Of a stretch of DNA of 64,000 nt, positions 16,913 through 24,187 are shown one piece after another. The stretch spans positions 1 through 64,000 of the forward strand of contig DUMW01000068.1 in assembly GCA_012839765.1 (NCBI GenBank), in the 5' to 3' direction. This DNA comes from Bacillota bacterium (GTDB lineage Bacteria > Bacillota > Limnochordia > DUMW01). Below the pieces are notes generated by a model that was given only the letters and a program-made list of their open reading frames with translations, did not search any database and was not told the origin of the DNA. The position numbers were made by a program, and so were the translations under genes. Positions within the stretch are counted from its first letter, which is position 1. Each line of letters starts with the position of its first letter.

Positions 16913-18811
16913 CTACCTCAACTCGTTAATCCACACCCGCATCGCTCCCGAAGCCCGATTATCCCAAGCATAGTAGGGAATAGCTGTAATGGTCACCGGT
17001 GCTACCTTAGAGGGCTGGGTTCGGTACAGGTTCTCGGACCAGTCTTCGTCCAGAACCATGACTGCCTCCCCACGCACCTTCACCAACTCACCCAAAACTC
17101 CATCCCTTTCAAAGGAAGCCTCCAGGGGACTATCCTTCGGTAGCAAAATCCTCTCCAACGAGCTAGACTGATCTACTTCTTCCAGGCAGTAGACAACAGG
17201 TCCCCGCTGGATCGCCACTTTACCAACATTCGCCTCCACATTAGGATGGGCATAGACCCTTTCCACAGGCATTGCCAAATCAACCTCGATGAGATCCTTC
17301 GATTGCCAGGCCCGCCGTAACTTCACATAGCCGTCTTCAGTTGTCCCGTTGTCCACCGGACTACCGTTGATCCTAAGCCCATACTCACGGCACCAACCCG
17401 GTATCCGCAGGCAGATGGTGAACTCCTCCCTGCGTTCGGGATGCACTTCGATCTTTACTGCCCCCTCCCAGGGATAATTGGTTTGCTGCTTTAACACCAC
17501 CTGTTGACCGTTCACTGTCGTCTGGCCTGTACCCGCTACGTAGAGGTTCACATAAACTTCCCCGTCACCACAGGAGTAGACTAACTGCCCCATGGAACCG
17601 AGGAAGCGCACGATATTCGTAGGACAGCAGGCACAGAAATACCAATCCTTCCGGTGGGTCTTCCCGTTACTGGCCAGGACGTTATCGTAGAAGAAGCGCC
17701 GTCCGTCCAGGGAGATCCCACTGAGAAATCCGTTGTAGAGCGTCCTCTCGATCACATCCATAAAGCGGCCCTCGCCGAAAAAGTTGAACAGTCGGTGATT
17801 CCAGAGGATGCTAGCAATGGCAGCACAGGTTTCCGCGTAGGCGGTATCATTGGGTAACTGGTAGGGATCCCCAAAGCCTTCTATTTCCGGCCGCGCACCG
17901 ACGCCACCAGTGATATACATCTTACGTCGATAGACATCATCCCAAAGCTTGAGGGCAGCCTCGATGAGGCTGTCGTCGCCGGCCTCCGCACCTACATCCA
18001 CCATCGCGGCGTACATATATATGGCCCGGACCGCGTGTCCCACCGCCTCCTCCTGTTCCCGCACCGGCAGGTGATCCTGGGCATAGCTGCCGTCATACCT
18101 ACCGCTTCGCATGAAAACATAGCGGTTGAAGGAGCTATCCTCAGGAGCCAGATCCTTAAGCTCTTCTTCGAAAACCGACGGCCTGTGGCCCCGCCGGTCA
18201 AGGAAATACTTAGCAAGATCGAGGTACTTCACGTTACCGGTCAGCCGATAGAGCTTCACCAAGGCCAGCTCGATCTCTTGATGCCCAGGATAACCGTCCC
18301 TTTTCTCCGGACCAAAGACCGACGCGATGTAATCGGCATACCGGCACATGGCCTGAAGGAAGTGGTCCTTCCCCGTAGCCTGGTGGTGGGCAATGGCCGC
18401 CTCGATCAGGTGCCCTGCGTTGTACAGCTCATGCCAGGCCCCCAGGTTCTTCCACCGCAGATCTGGCTTTTCCAGGGTGATAAAGCTGTTGATATATCCA
18501 TCGGGCTGCTGGGCGCTACAGATCTTCCTAATCACCCGTTCCACCACATAGGTCAATTCGGGATCCTCATTATTCATCAGGGCATAGCAGGCACCCTCCA
18601 GCCACTTCGCCACATCCGAATCCCAGTACAGAACCGGTTTGATTCCCTTTTCCGGATCGAGATCGAAGGCGTCAATACGCCCAGAATCTTCACATTTATC
18701 ATAAACATGGGGCAGGGTAACGTCTGTGTTGACCCTGATCCAATGTTCCCAGAACCCACCGGTGAAGGTCACCCTATTGAGCGGCACCGGTTGTAGTTTA
18801 TACCCAGCCAC
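16913..18811 (-). CDS. GH127 beta-L-arabinofuranosidase
   Basis: A 632-residue glycoside hydrolase of family 127 (formerly DUF1680), the family of Bifidobacterium HypBA1. HypBA1 releases L-arabinose from beta-1,2-linked arabinofuranosyl disaccharide on hydroxyproline-rich glycoproteins. The zinc site and nucleophile are recognisable: YAETCA with Glu327 and Cys329, and CACCPTN with Cys395 and Cys396, matching Glu338, Cys340, Cys417 and Cys418 of HypBA1. The (alpha/alpha)6 barrel occupies about residues 10-430 and a beta-sandwich the rest. Length is normal. There is no signal peptide, so it acts on imported oligosaccharides in the cytoplasm. Start is GTG 18811 behind AAGGGGGAAAAGG. It begins 51 bases after the paralogue 4 gene, which implies one operon. 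Activity on beta-L-Araf is a family-based prediction. Confidence 0.88.
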   Translation of the reverse strand: MAGYKLQPVPLNRVTFTGGFWEHWIRVNTDVTLPHVYDKCEDSGRIDAFDLDPEKGIKPVLYWDSDVAKWLEGACYALMNNEDPELTYVVERVIRKICSAQQPDGYINSFITLEKPDLRWKNLGAWHELYNAGHLIEAAIAHHQATGKDHFLQAMCRYADYIASVFGPEKRDGYPGHQEIELALVKLYRLTGNVKYLDLAKYFLDRRGHRPSVFEEELKDLAPEDSSFNRYVFMRSGRYDGSYAQDHLPVREQEEAVGHAVRAIYMYAAMVDVGAEAGDDSLIEAALKLWDDVYRRKMYITGGVGARPEIEGFGDPYQLPNDTAYAETCAAIASILWNHRLFNFFGEGRFMDVIERTLYNGFLSGISLDGRRFFYDNVLASNGKTHRKDWYFCACCPTNIVRFLGSMGQLVYSCGDGEVYVNLYVAGTGQTTVNGQQVVLKQQTNYPWEGAVKIEVHPERREEFTICLRIPGWCREYGLRINGSPVDNGTTEDGYVKLRRAWQSKDLIEVDLAMPVERVYAHPNVEANVGKVAIQRGPVVYCLEEVDQSSSLERILLPKDSPLEASFERDGVLGELVKVRGEAVMVLDEDWSENLYRTQPSKVAPVTITAIPYYAWDNRASGAMRVWINELR

Positions 18812-18862
18812 GACCTTTTCCCCCTTACTCTCTGCCCTTTCGGGCTACTGTCGGCGTCCAAA

Positions 18863-20089
18863 TTAGCCCTTTGCCTTGGCGCCGATCACCCTGATCGGAA
18901 TGGTGATCGGTTTGAATAGTGGTACTTCCTGCACATATATGCTAAACAGAAGGTTCCTGTTTGAATCGAGAGGAACGATGGTCCACGTGGCGTAATAGCT
19001 TTCACCCTTCCAACCTATGGACCATCGCCTTTGAGGAGGTAAGCGATGCTTCTGGTGTCTCAAATATACATTTTCGTGCAGAATGACGCGATCGCCCTCA
19101 ATGACTCCTTCCACTTCCAAGTTGGGGATGTGTCGTCCCTGCTCCCGCAGGCGCACAGGGATAAAGACCGGTCTTTCCCCGTCGGAGGGAGGAGCAATAA
19201 TGGTGATACTGGAAAACAGCGGTTCCTGCAAGAAGCTGCTGCGGGGAGACACCACCGTCCCGAAGGTGGGAGCTAGCTCCAGCCACCTCTTCCGGGGCCA
19301 GCGCCGCAACACCCAGGCATGAACTGCCGACTGTAACCTGCTAGGCAACATCTTCAACTCGCGGTACTGCAGTACCTCTTCGTCGGTAGCTAAGGGGGCA
19401 AAGAGCCCCGGTTCTTCATTTACGATGCTCCGCAGCAACCTGGGCAGATAGTCCGCATGGGGCCATCCCGCAGTCAAGTCTTCGCCGGGATCAGTGATGA
19501 GAGGATAACCCAGTTCTGCCCACAGGAACTCATATGTATGCTGGGCCTCATGCTCGATAATCAAATACGGCCCTGACTCTCCCGGCCAGAAGCGGCTGAC
19601 GGGAAAGGACATAAAAGGTGTCCGTTCGGGCCCAAAGGATGTGCCACCACTGTACCGGGGAAAGGCATCTTTAGAATTCTCCCAGGCCCAGGCACACCAG
19701 ACCAGGTCATATGTACTTGGAGTAATACCCTGGGCCTGCAGTAACCGCCATACATCATGGGTGGACAGCCAGAATTGGTTGGTGTGCAATTCACTAACCT
19801 CGTCCCGGTCCAGAGGATAATCGTACAGAAGAAGATGCAGATCCAGTCTCAGGTTGTGGCCCACGACACACTCCAGCCAGTCACGGTACTCCAGGATCTG
19901 TTGAACAAGGGCATACTCTTGAAGGGTATCGAAGGACCAGGTAAAGGTGCGGGTAAAGAGGCAGAACAAAACGTCCAGTTTGATCCGCTTGCCACTGGTG
20001 ATCAACCAGGGATCACTGGACACTGCCCCGACACCTATGTGGTCGATGAAAGTGCACTCAGTTGGGACAAGACACTCGCCAATATGCAT
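18863..20089 (-). CDS. Putative zinc hydrolase of the HExxH family, no signal peptide (paralogue 4)
   Basis: A 408-residue, shorter member of the HExxH family. HEAQH is at 180-184 (within IEHEAQHTYE), PHAD has His211 and EPG has Glu226. The N-terminus begins at the region (HIGVGAVSSDPW) that links the discoidin and catalytic parts in the secreted paralogues. It has no signal peptide, no discoidin domain, and only a short beta-rich tail (ends near residue 408 instead of extending 200 more residues). The start ATG 20089 follows GGAAGGTGA. It directly precedes the GH127 gene and probably shares its mRNA, so it may act on the same imported substrate, for example a glycosylated peptide (inference). 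It is the most divergent of the four. Confidence 0.7.
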   Translation of the reverse strand: MHIGECLVPTECTFIDHIGVGAVSSDPWLITSGKRIKLDVLFCLFTRTFTWSFDTLQEYALVQQILEYRDWLECVVGHNLRLDLHLLLYDYPLDRDEVSELHTNQFWLSTHDVWRLLQAQGITPSTYDLVWCAWAWENSKDAFPRYSGGTSFGPERTPFMSFPVSRFWPGESGPYLIIEHEAQHTYEFLWAELGYPLITDPGEDLTAGWPHADYLPRLLRSIVNEEPGLFAPLATDEEVLQYRELKMLPSRLQSAVHAWVLRRWPRKRWLELAPTFGTVVSPRSSFLQEPLFSSITIIAPPSDGERPVFIPVRLREQGRHIPNLEVEGVIEGDRVILHENVYLRHQKHRLPPQRRWSIGWKGESYYATWTIVPLDSNRNLLFSIYVQEVPLFKPITIPIRVIGAKAKG

Positions 20090-20222
20090 TCTCTCGTCAC
20101 CTTCCGATGGATAAACCCCAGTAAGGCGCATCCAAGCTGGCACATTATTTGCCGCACTGCCCTTAGGCCTTCCATTTCTAATTAGAGTATAGCAACTGTC
20201 TGGTTCAGCTACTTATCCATTT

Positions 20223-20259
20223 GTGACGTCTCCGACATAAAGTCTTTATCCCTTGTGAC
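20223..20259. promoter_or_regulatory. Candidate tandem operator (copy 5 of 5)
   Basis: GTGAC at 20223 and at 20255 (start-to-start 32) flank GTCTTTATCCC. The second repeat lies 166 bases upstream of paralogue 4, close to the 134-223 range of three other copies. Confidence 0.42.
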
Positions 20260-20587
20260 TTCCTTTTGCTTGTATTCTCACCCTCTCCCAGTATCCGGCC
20301 CCCGGTCTAAACGCGTGTCTGGTACAGTAGAATGACACTATGCAGGTCAGGTCTATCAGGTCTTCATGGCTAGGCCTCAGTCGGCCCGGGGTCTTTCTGT
20401 ATGACTTGGTCCCGAGACTGTGTTCCCTGCTCGCTTCCCCGTCAAATGTCCAAACCCATCATCACACCTCTAAGAGGCCAGGATTGTTGTGACCATATAC
20501 TCTGCGCATACCAGGGGGCTATCGGGGTAGGCTAGATAAAGCCACCCCACCGTACCTCAGTGGCCCCCAGCCCAACAAGTACTATCA

Positions 20588-20616
20588 GCATAAAAATCGC
20601 GGTAACAGCAAATAAT
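20588..20616 (+). promoter_or_regulatory. Sigma-F-like promoter of rsfA
   Basis: GCATA (20588-20592), a 15-base spacer and GCAAATAAT (20608-20616) fit the forespore sigma-F/sigma-G consensus GYATA-N15-GGNNANAHT with one mismatch. The -10 lies 44 bases before the start codon. In Bacillus subtilis rsfA is transcribed by sigma-F, so the match agrees with the gene identity. Confidence 0.55.
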
Positions 20617-20659
20617 CTGTACTGCGGCAAGGGATTATAAACTAAGGGGGAATCGATCC

Positions 20660-21211
20660 ATGTCCTTTGGCGAGGCAAACCAGGCGTGGTCTGAGCAGGA
20701 ATTGCAGATCATCGAAAATTGTGTGGAAGAGGCGGTCCAGCAGGGGCTCCCCAAGGCCGATGGTTTCCGTAAGGCCCATGCTCAACTACCCAATCGGACC
20801 TTAGCGGGCATCACCAACTGCTACTACACCAAATGTGTAAAACGGGACCAGCCACCCAAAGAGGACAAAGCGGAACCGGCCATGGAAGTGCTGAACCTCC
20901 TGCACGAGGTCAGGTCCCAACTGGAACAGATCGAGAAACGGCTCAACACATTGGAAAGCCAGCAGAGGTTCAACTGGGCTGAGGCTCTCACGGAACTAGC
21001 TAACAAGCTCCGCAACTACTCCGCCCTGGAACAGGAGACCACGAAGCTGCGGGAACAGCTGAGCCACACTCCGGAACCGGAATTAATGAAAGAACTGAAG
21101 GACATCTACCAGGGCTATTGCATTCAACAGGTGATGAGCCTGCAAGAATTGAAGACCAAGTTAGGAAACCTGCTTCATCGGGATCAAGAAAAAGAAGCCC
21201 GCGTAGGGTAG
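20660..21211 (+). CDS. rsfA: RsfA-like prespore regulator (Myb/SANT-type domain plus coiled coil)
   Basis: A 183-residue protein. Residues 5-62 resemble the Myb/SANT-like DNA-binding domain of the RsfA/YlbO family (QAWSEQELQIIENCVEEAVQ, then FRKAHAQLPNRTLAGITNCYY). Residues 75-180 are predicted coiled coil (MEVLNLLHEVRSQLEQIEKR). RsfA modulates sigma-F-dependent genes in the forespore in Bacillus. The start ATG 20660 has AAGGGGG ten bases upstream. It is the only gene on the plus strand in the left 39 kb, and lies in a divergent arrangement with the carbohydrate cluster and convergent with the 21331 gene. The sigma-F-like promoter supports the identification; the exact orthology should be regarded as likely, not certain. 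Confidence 0.7.
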   Translation: MSFGEANQAWSEQELQIIENCVEEAVQQGLPKADGFRKAHAQLPNRTLAGITNCYYTKCVKRDQPPKEDKAEPAMEVLNLLHEVRSQLEQIEKRLNTLESQQRFNWAEALTELANKLRNYSALEQETTKLREQLSHTPEPELMKELKDIYQGYCIQQVMSLQELKTKLGNLLHRDQEKEARVG

Positions 21212-21330
21212 GAAACTGGTCCACCTAATTCTAAAGGGGCTCCCTTCGCACGTACTATGGCTACAACCAAAGGTCCAGCACAGGTCAACAACCAGGCAAT
21301 CACTTCTCTTGGGCGGACCCCCAGTCCTCC

Positions 21331-21618
21331 TTACAGGGCATCCAGGGCATTCTCATGGATCAGGCGAGCCTTGGCCCGGTTGCCCTGTACCTCCACCACG
21401 CGATAAAGTTTGTTGTCGGAGGTGATCAGCTCGTCTCCTACGGTCACCTTTACTTCCGTATACATCAAATACTTAGCATCCACTTCGTCTACGATGATAT
21501 AATACGGTGGGCGTTCTCCCGGTCCGGTGGGCCTCCCCTCCCTAGTCAGGAGGGCCCACAAACCGACAACGCCAATAAAGAAGATGAGCAGGATGATGGA
21601 AATCGAGAAGCGTTTCAA
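21331..21618 (-). CDS. Small membrane-anchored protein, unknown
   Basis: A 95-residue protein with one N-terminal membrane segment (about residues 5-25, ISIILLIFFIGVVGLWALL) and a soluble C-terminal part outside the cytoplasm. The C-terminal part has a pattern VGDELITSDNKLYRVVEVQG, which I associate with an N-terminal region of some clostridial SpoIIP proteins; I cannot confirm this from memory alone, and the SpoIIP catalytic domain is absent. The start is TTG 21618, which has GGGAGGTAGAGG upstream. It is the last gene of the exbB-to-SLH run, 59 bases after the SLH rod gene. A sporulation or envelope role is possible; I do not assign one. Confidence 0.6.
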   Translation of the reverse strand: MKRFSISIILLIFFIGVVGLWALLTREGRPTGPGERPPYYIIVDEVDAKYLMYTEVKVTVGDELITSDNKLYRVVEVQGNRAKARLIHENALDAL

Positions 21619-21677
21619 TTGCCTCTACCTCCCACCATATCCTGCCCATCTCGGTTTGTTTCGATGTGCCTGTTCTG

Positions 21678-24146
21678 TTACTTGATCAAGGCGATGATCA
21701 AACCAAGTACAGCCACCAGCTGCATGGTGCTGACTTTCCCCTCTAGCTCCTCAATCTTAGCCTGGCTAGCCTGCCGATAACTGGTAAACTGCTGGGTCAG
21801 GTCTTCCACCTTGCCCACCAGCTGGCTTTCACTAATCCGGTAGCCAGAGATATGGGCCGCCACTTCTTCAGCCAGGTTCTGATTGAGATAATTAATCTCC
21901 GCCGCCACTTCCTCGACCCGAGCGCCCAGACCCTTGAGTTCCAACTGCAGTTTTGTCTCGGTGGCCGCCAACTCCTGGATTCGCCGCTGCTCCATGGTTT
22001 GCAGGTTCGATGCCACCGTGCTGTCAAGCTTGTTATGGGCCGCCAAGAGGGCCGCCAGCTCCTGGGAGAGGGTATCACATTGTTGGGCCAATTGGGCAAG
22101 CTGCGAAGCCAAACTGCTGTGGCCATCCTCCAGATCACCGCTCAGCAGCCCCAGCTCCAAGGTCAACTCATCCAGTTGGGCTTTCAGGATGTTCAGCTTC
22201 TCGTCTAATTCCGCTTTCAGTAGACTGACATTGTCCTCCAACTCCCCTTCAAGGATCGTCACCCGACCGTCCAATTCTCCTTGGAGGGCCTTAAGCCGGT
22301 CTTCCAAATCCCTTTCCAGGGTACCAAGATCAGCTTGCACCTTCTTCTCAAAGCTGCTGACCCGTTCATCCATGTTCCCCTCGAGGGTGGTAACCTGGGC
22401 GTTGACTTCGCCTTCTAGGCTACCTAGCCTTGCTTCCAAATCCCTTTGGAGGGTATCGAGCCTGGTCCCCAGCTCTCCCTGCAGAGCCTGCAATTTGCCA
22501 TCCAGTTCCTGCAGTTTAGTTCCCTGCTGGGCTAGGCTGTCTTGATTGGCCACGATGGCCTGCTGCATTTTTGCGTCTTCCTGTTGCAGGGCCTGGATCT
22601 TACCTTCCAGCTTCACCAGTTGCTCCTGGAGACTGGCCTCGGCTTTGGCCTGCCGGTCGGCTAGCTGTTGTTGCTCGGCAATCCAACGGTTGATCTCTTC
22701 CTGCAGTTGGGTCAATGCCTGTTGTTGAGCCACGGTAACTGCTTGCAGTTGTGTGATCGCCTCGTTGTGTGCAGCCAGCTGGCTCCCTAAGTCCTGGGCA
22801 AGTTTATCCAGGGCCGCCTTCTGCTGGTCTAACAAAGCCCCTTGTCCCACCAGAAGCTCCGCCAGGTTCTGCATACTCTTTGCATACTCGCTCAAGGTGG
22901 CTTCCTGGGTAGCTAGATCTCTTTGGAGTTTATCGATCATACTGCGGTTCTCCGCCACCAACTTACTTTGGGCCTCGTATAATCTGTTCAGCTCATCCTT
23001 TGTTCCCGAAAGCTGGTGAGCGAGATCCGGCTGGAGGGTAATCACCACGTCCTCCAGGGCGAAAAGATCCCTTTGCAATTTGCCCAAGGCCGCCGCGGTC
23101 TCCTCAGCGGTAGCGTCCAACAGACCTTCCAGGGCCTGCAGGCTATCCGACAGTTTTAGGATCTGGGCCTGGCGATCCTCTACTTCCTTTTGCACCCGAT
23201 CCGAAAGCTCAGATAAGCTCAGATCCAGGGCCAAGGACCTCTCTTCCAAGACATTAACCCGGGAAGCCAAGGCATTAACCTGGGAGGACATCTCCTGGGA
23301 CAGAGTCTGCAGACTCTTTAGATCGGCACTTAAGACGTTCACCTGCTGCTGCAGACTGGCCAACTCCTGCTCGGAAAGATCCAAGCGGCCCGCCAGCGCC
23401 GAAGACTGCTGCTGCAAAGTGGTAATTAACCCTTGGAGGGTGTCAAAGGTCTGCTGTACACGGCCCGCAAAGTCCGTCTGTTGCACCTGCAGTTTTTCCA
23501 GACCGGCCTGCAGGTCCGAAGTGGTAATCCCCATCGCCACGGCCTTGTCCTGTAACGCCGCCACTTCCTGCTGCACTTGGTCTAGCAATTGGCTTTCCTG
23601 TCCGAACTCTACCAGCAAAGTGGCCACAGTGGTGGAAAGCACACTAAGTTCCGCTTCCAGTTCTTCCTTGGTGACCAATTCCTGATCGATCCGCTCCTTA
23701 AGCTGCACGGTGCGGACATCTAGGGCCTGGATCCCCAATAACGACTGGCTAATACTGTCATCTACGGCCACCATCAGCTTTTCCACATTGTTTATCCGTT
23801 CCACCAAAAGCTCCCGGTCCTCATACCATTGGACCAGATCAGCCCTGAATTCTGTGGACAAACGTTGCAACAGGGTCAGGTCCTCTTCGGTCAATCCGGT
23901 GGAATCCTTGGTAACCTTCTCCAAAGCCGCCGCGATCACACTGGCTAAGGTGTAGCGATCCACCGGCTCATTTCCCCGGAAGGTACCGTCTTCAAAGACA
24001 GGGATGATCCCCGCATCCACCAGTTGCTTAATGGCCTCATAGGCCCAATGGCCAGGATCCACATCGGCAAACTGCTGGGCCTGGGCCACGGAGAAAGTGC
24101 AAATCATCACACTGATCAGTACTAGGATTATAGCCTTCCTGCGCAT
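21678..24146 (-). CDS. SLH-domain coiled-coil rod protein (Omp-alpha-like envelope tether)
   Basis: An 822-residue exported protein. Residues 1-24 are a signal peptide (ends VAQAQ). Residues 25-75 form one S-layer homology domain (FADVDPGHWAYEAIKQL, then GTFRGNEPVDRYTLASV). Residues about 90-795 are nearly uninterrupted coiled coil, rich in Q, L, E and A, including nine exact 11-residue repeats. The last 18 residues are a hydrophobic segment (MQLVAVLGLIIALIK). This layout, SLH domain, long rod and C-terminal membrane anchor, is that of Omp-alpha of Thermotoga, which spans the periplasm from cell wall to outer membrane. The SLH domain would bind the wall and the tail the outer membrane. ATG 24146 follows GGGGGAG by eight bases; 41 bases separate it from the gene upstream. 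Confidence 0.8.
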   Translation of the reverse strand: MRRKAIILVLISVMICTFSVAQAQQFADVDPGHWAYEAIKQLVDAGIIPVFEDGTFRGNEPVDRYTLASVIAAALEKVTKDSTGLTEEDLTLLQRLSTEFRADLVQWYEDRELLVERINNVEKLMVAVDDSISQSLLGIQALDVRTVQLKERIDQELVTKEELEAELSVLSTTVATLLVEFGQESQLLDQVQQEVAALQDKAVAMGITTSDLQAGLEKLQVQQTDFAGRVQQTFDTLQGLITTLQQQSSALAGRLDLSEQELASLQQQVNVLSADLKSLQTLSQEMSSQVNALASRVNVLEERSLALDLSLSELSDRVQKEVEDRQAQILKLSDSLQALEGLLDATAEETAAALGKLQRDLFALEDVVITLQPDLAHQLSGTKDELNRLYEAQSKLVAENRSMIDKLQRDLATQEATLSEYAKSMQNLAELLVGQGALLDQQKAALDKLAQDLGSQLAAHNEAITQLQAVTVAQQQALTQLQEEINRWIAEQQQLADRQAKAEASLQEQLVKLEGKIQALQQEDAKMQQAIVANQDSLAQQGTKLQELDGKLQALQGELGTRLDTLQRDLEARLGSLEGEVNAQVTTLEGNMDERVSSFEKKVQADLGTLERDLEDRLKALQGELDGRVTILEGELEDNVSLLKAELDEKLNILKAQLDELTLELGLLSGDLEDGHSSLASQLAQLAQQCDTLSQELAALLAAHNKLDSTVASNLQTMEQRRIQELAATETKLQLELKGLGARVEEVAAEINYLNQNLAEEVAAHISGYRISESQLVGKVEDLTQQFTSYRQASQAKIEELEGKVSTMQLVAVLGLIIALIK
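22155..22451 (-). repeat. Nine tandem 33-bp units encoding 11-residue coiled-coil repeats
   Basis: The 297 bases encode nine consecutive 11-residue units with hydrophobic first position and a recurrent L-x-x-x-L/V/M-x-x-x-L/V spacing: LQRDLEARLGS, LEGEVNAQVTT, LEGNMDERVSS, FEKKVQADLGT, LERDLEDRLKA and four more. Period eleven (hendecad) coiled coils are less supercoiled than heptad ones. The DNA units have diverged, so this is an old repeat rather than a recent slippage product. Confidence 0.8.
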
Positions 24147-24187
24147 CTTCAAGCTCCCCCTTGCCCCGTTCTCTTGAAATCTGCGTG

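Larger units (their letters stand above)
20090..20659. other. Divergent intergenic region between paralogue 4 and rsfA
   Basis: Holds the upstream region of the minus-strand paralogue 4/GH127 operon with the tandem motif at 20223-20259, and, at its right end, the promoter and ribosome binding site of the plus-strand rsfA-like gene. Nothing else is supported. Confidence 0.55.

Noticed and set aside
21934-22545. Long plus-strand Ser-rich open frames opposite the SLH rod gene (also 22546-23685)
   Set aside because: They are antisense reflections of the repetitive Leu/Gln/Glu codons of the coiled coil; low-complexity Ser/Cys/Trp composition and no starts with ribosome binding sites.
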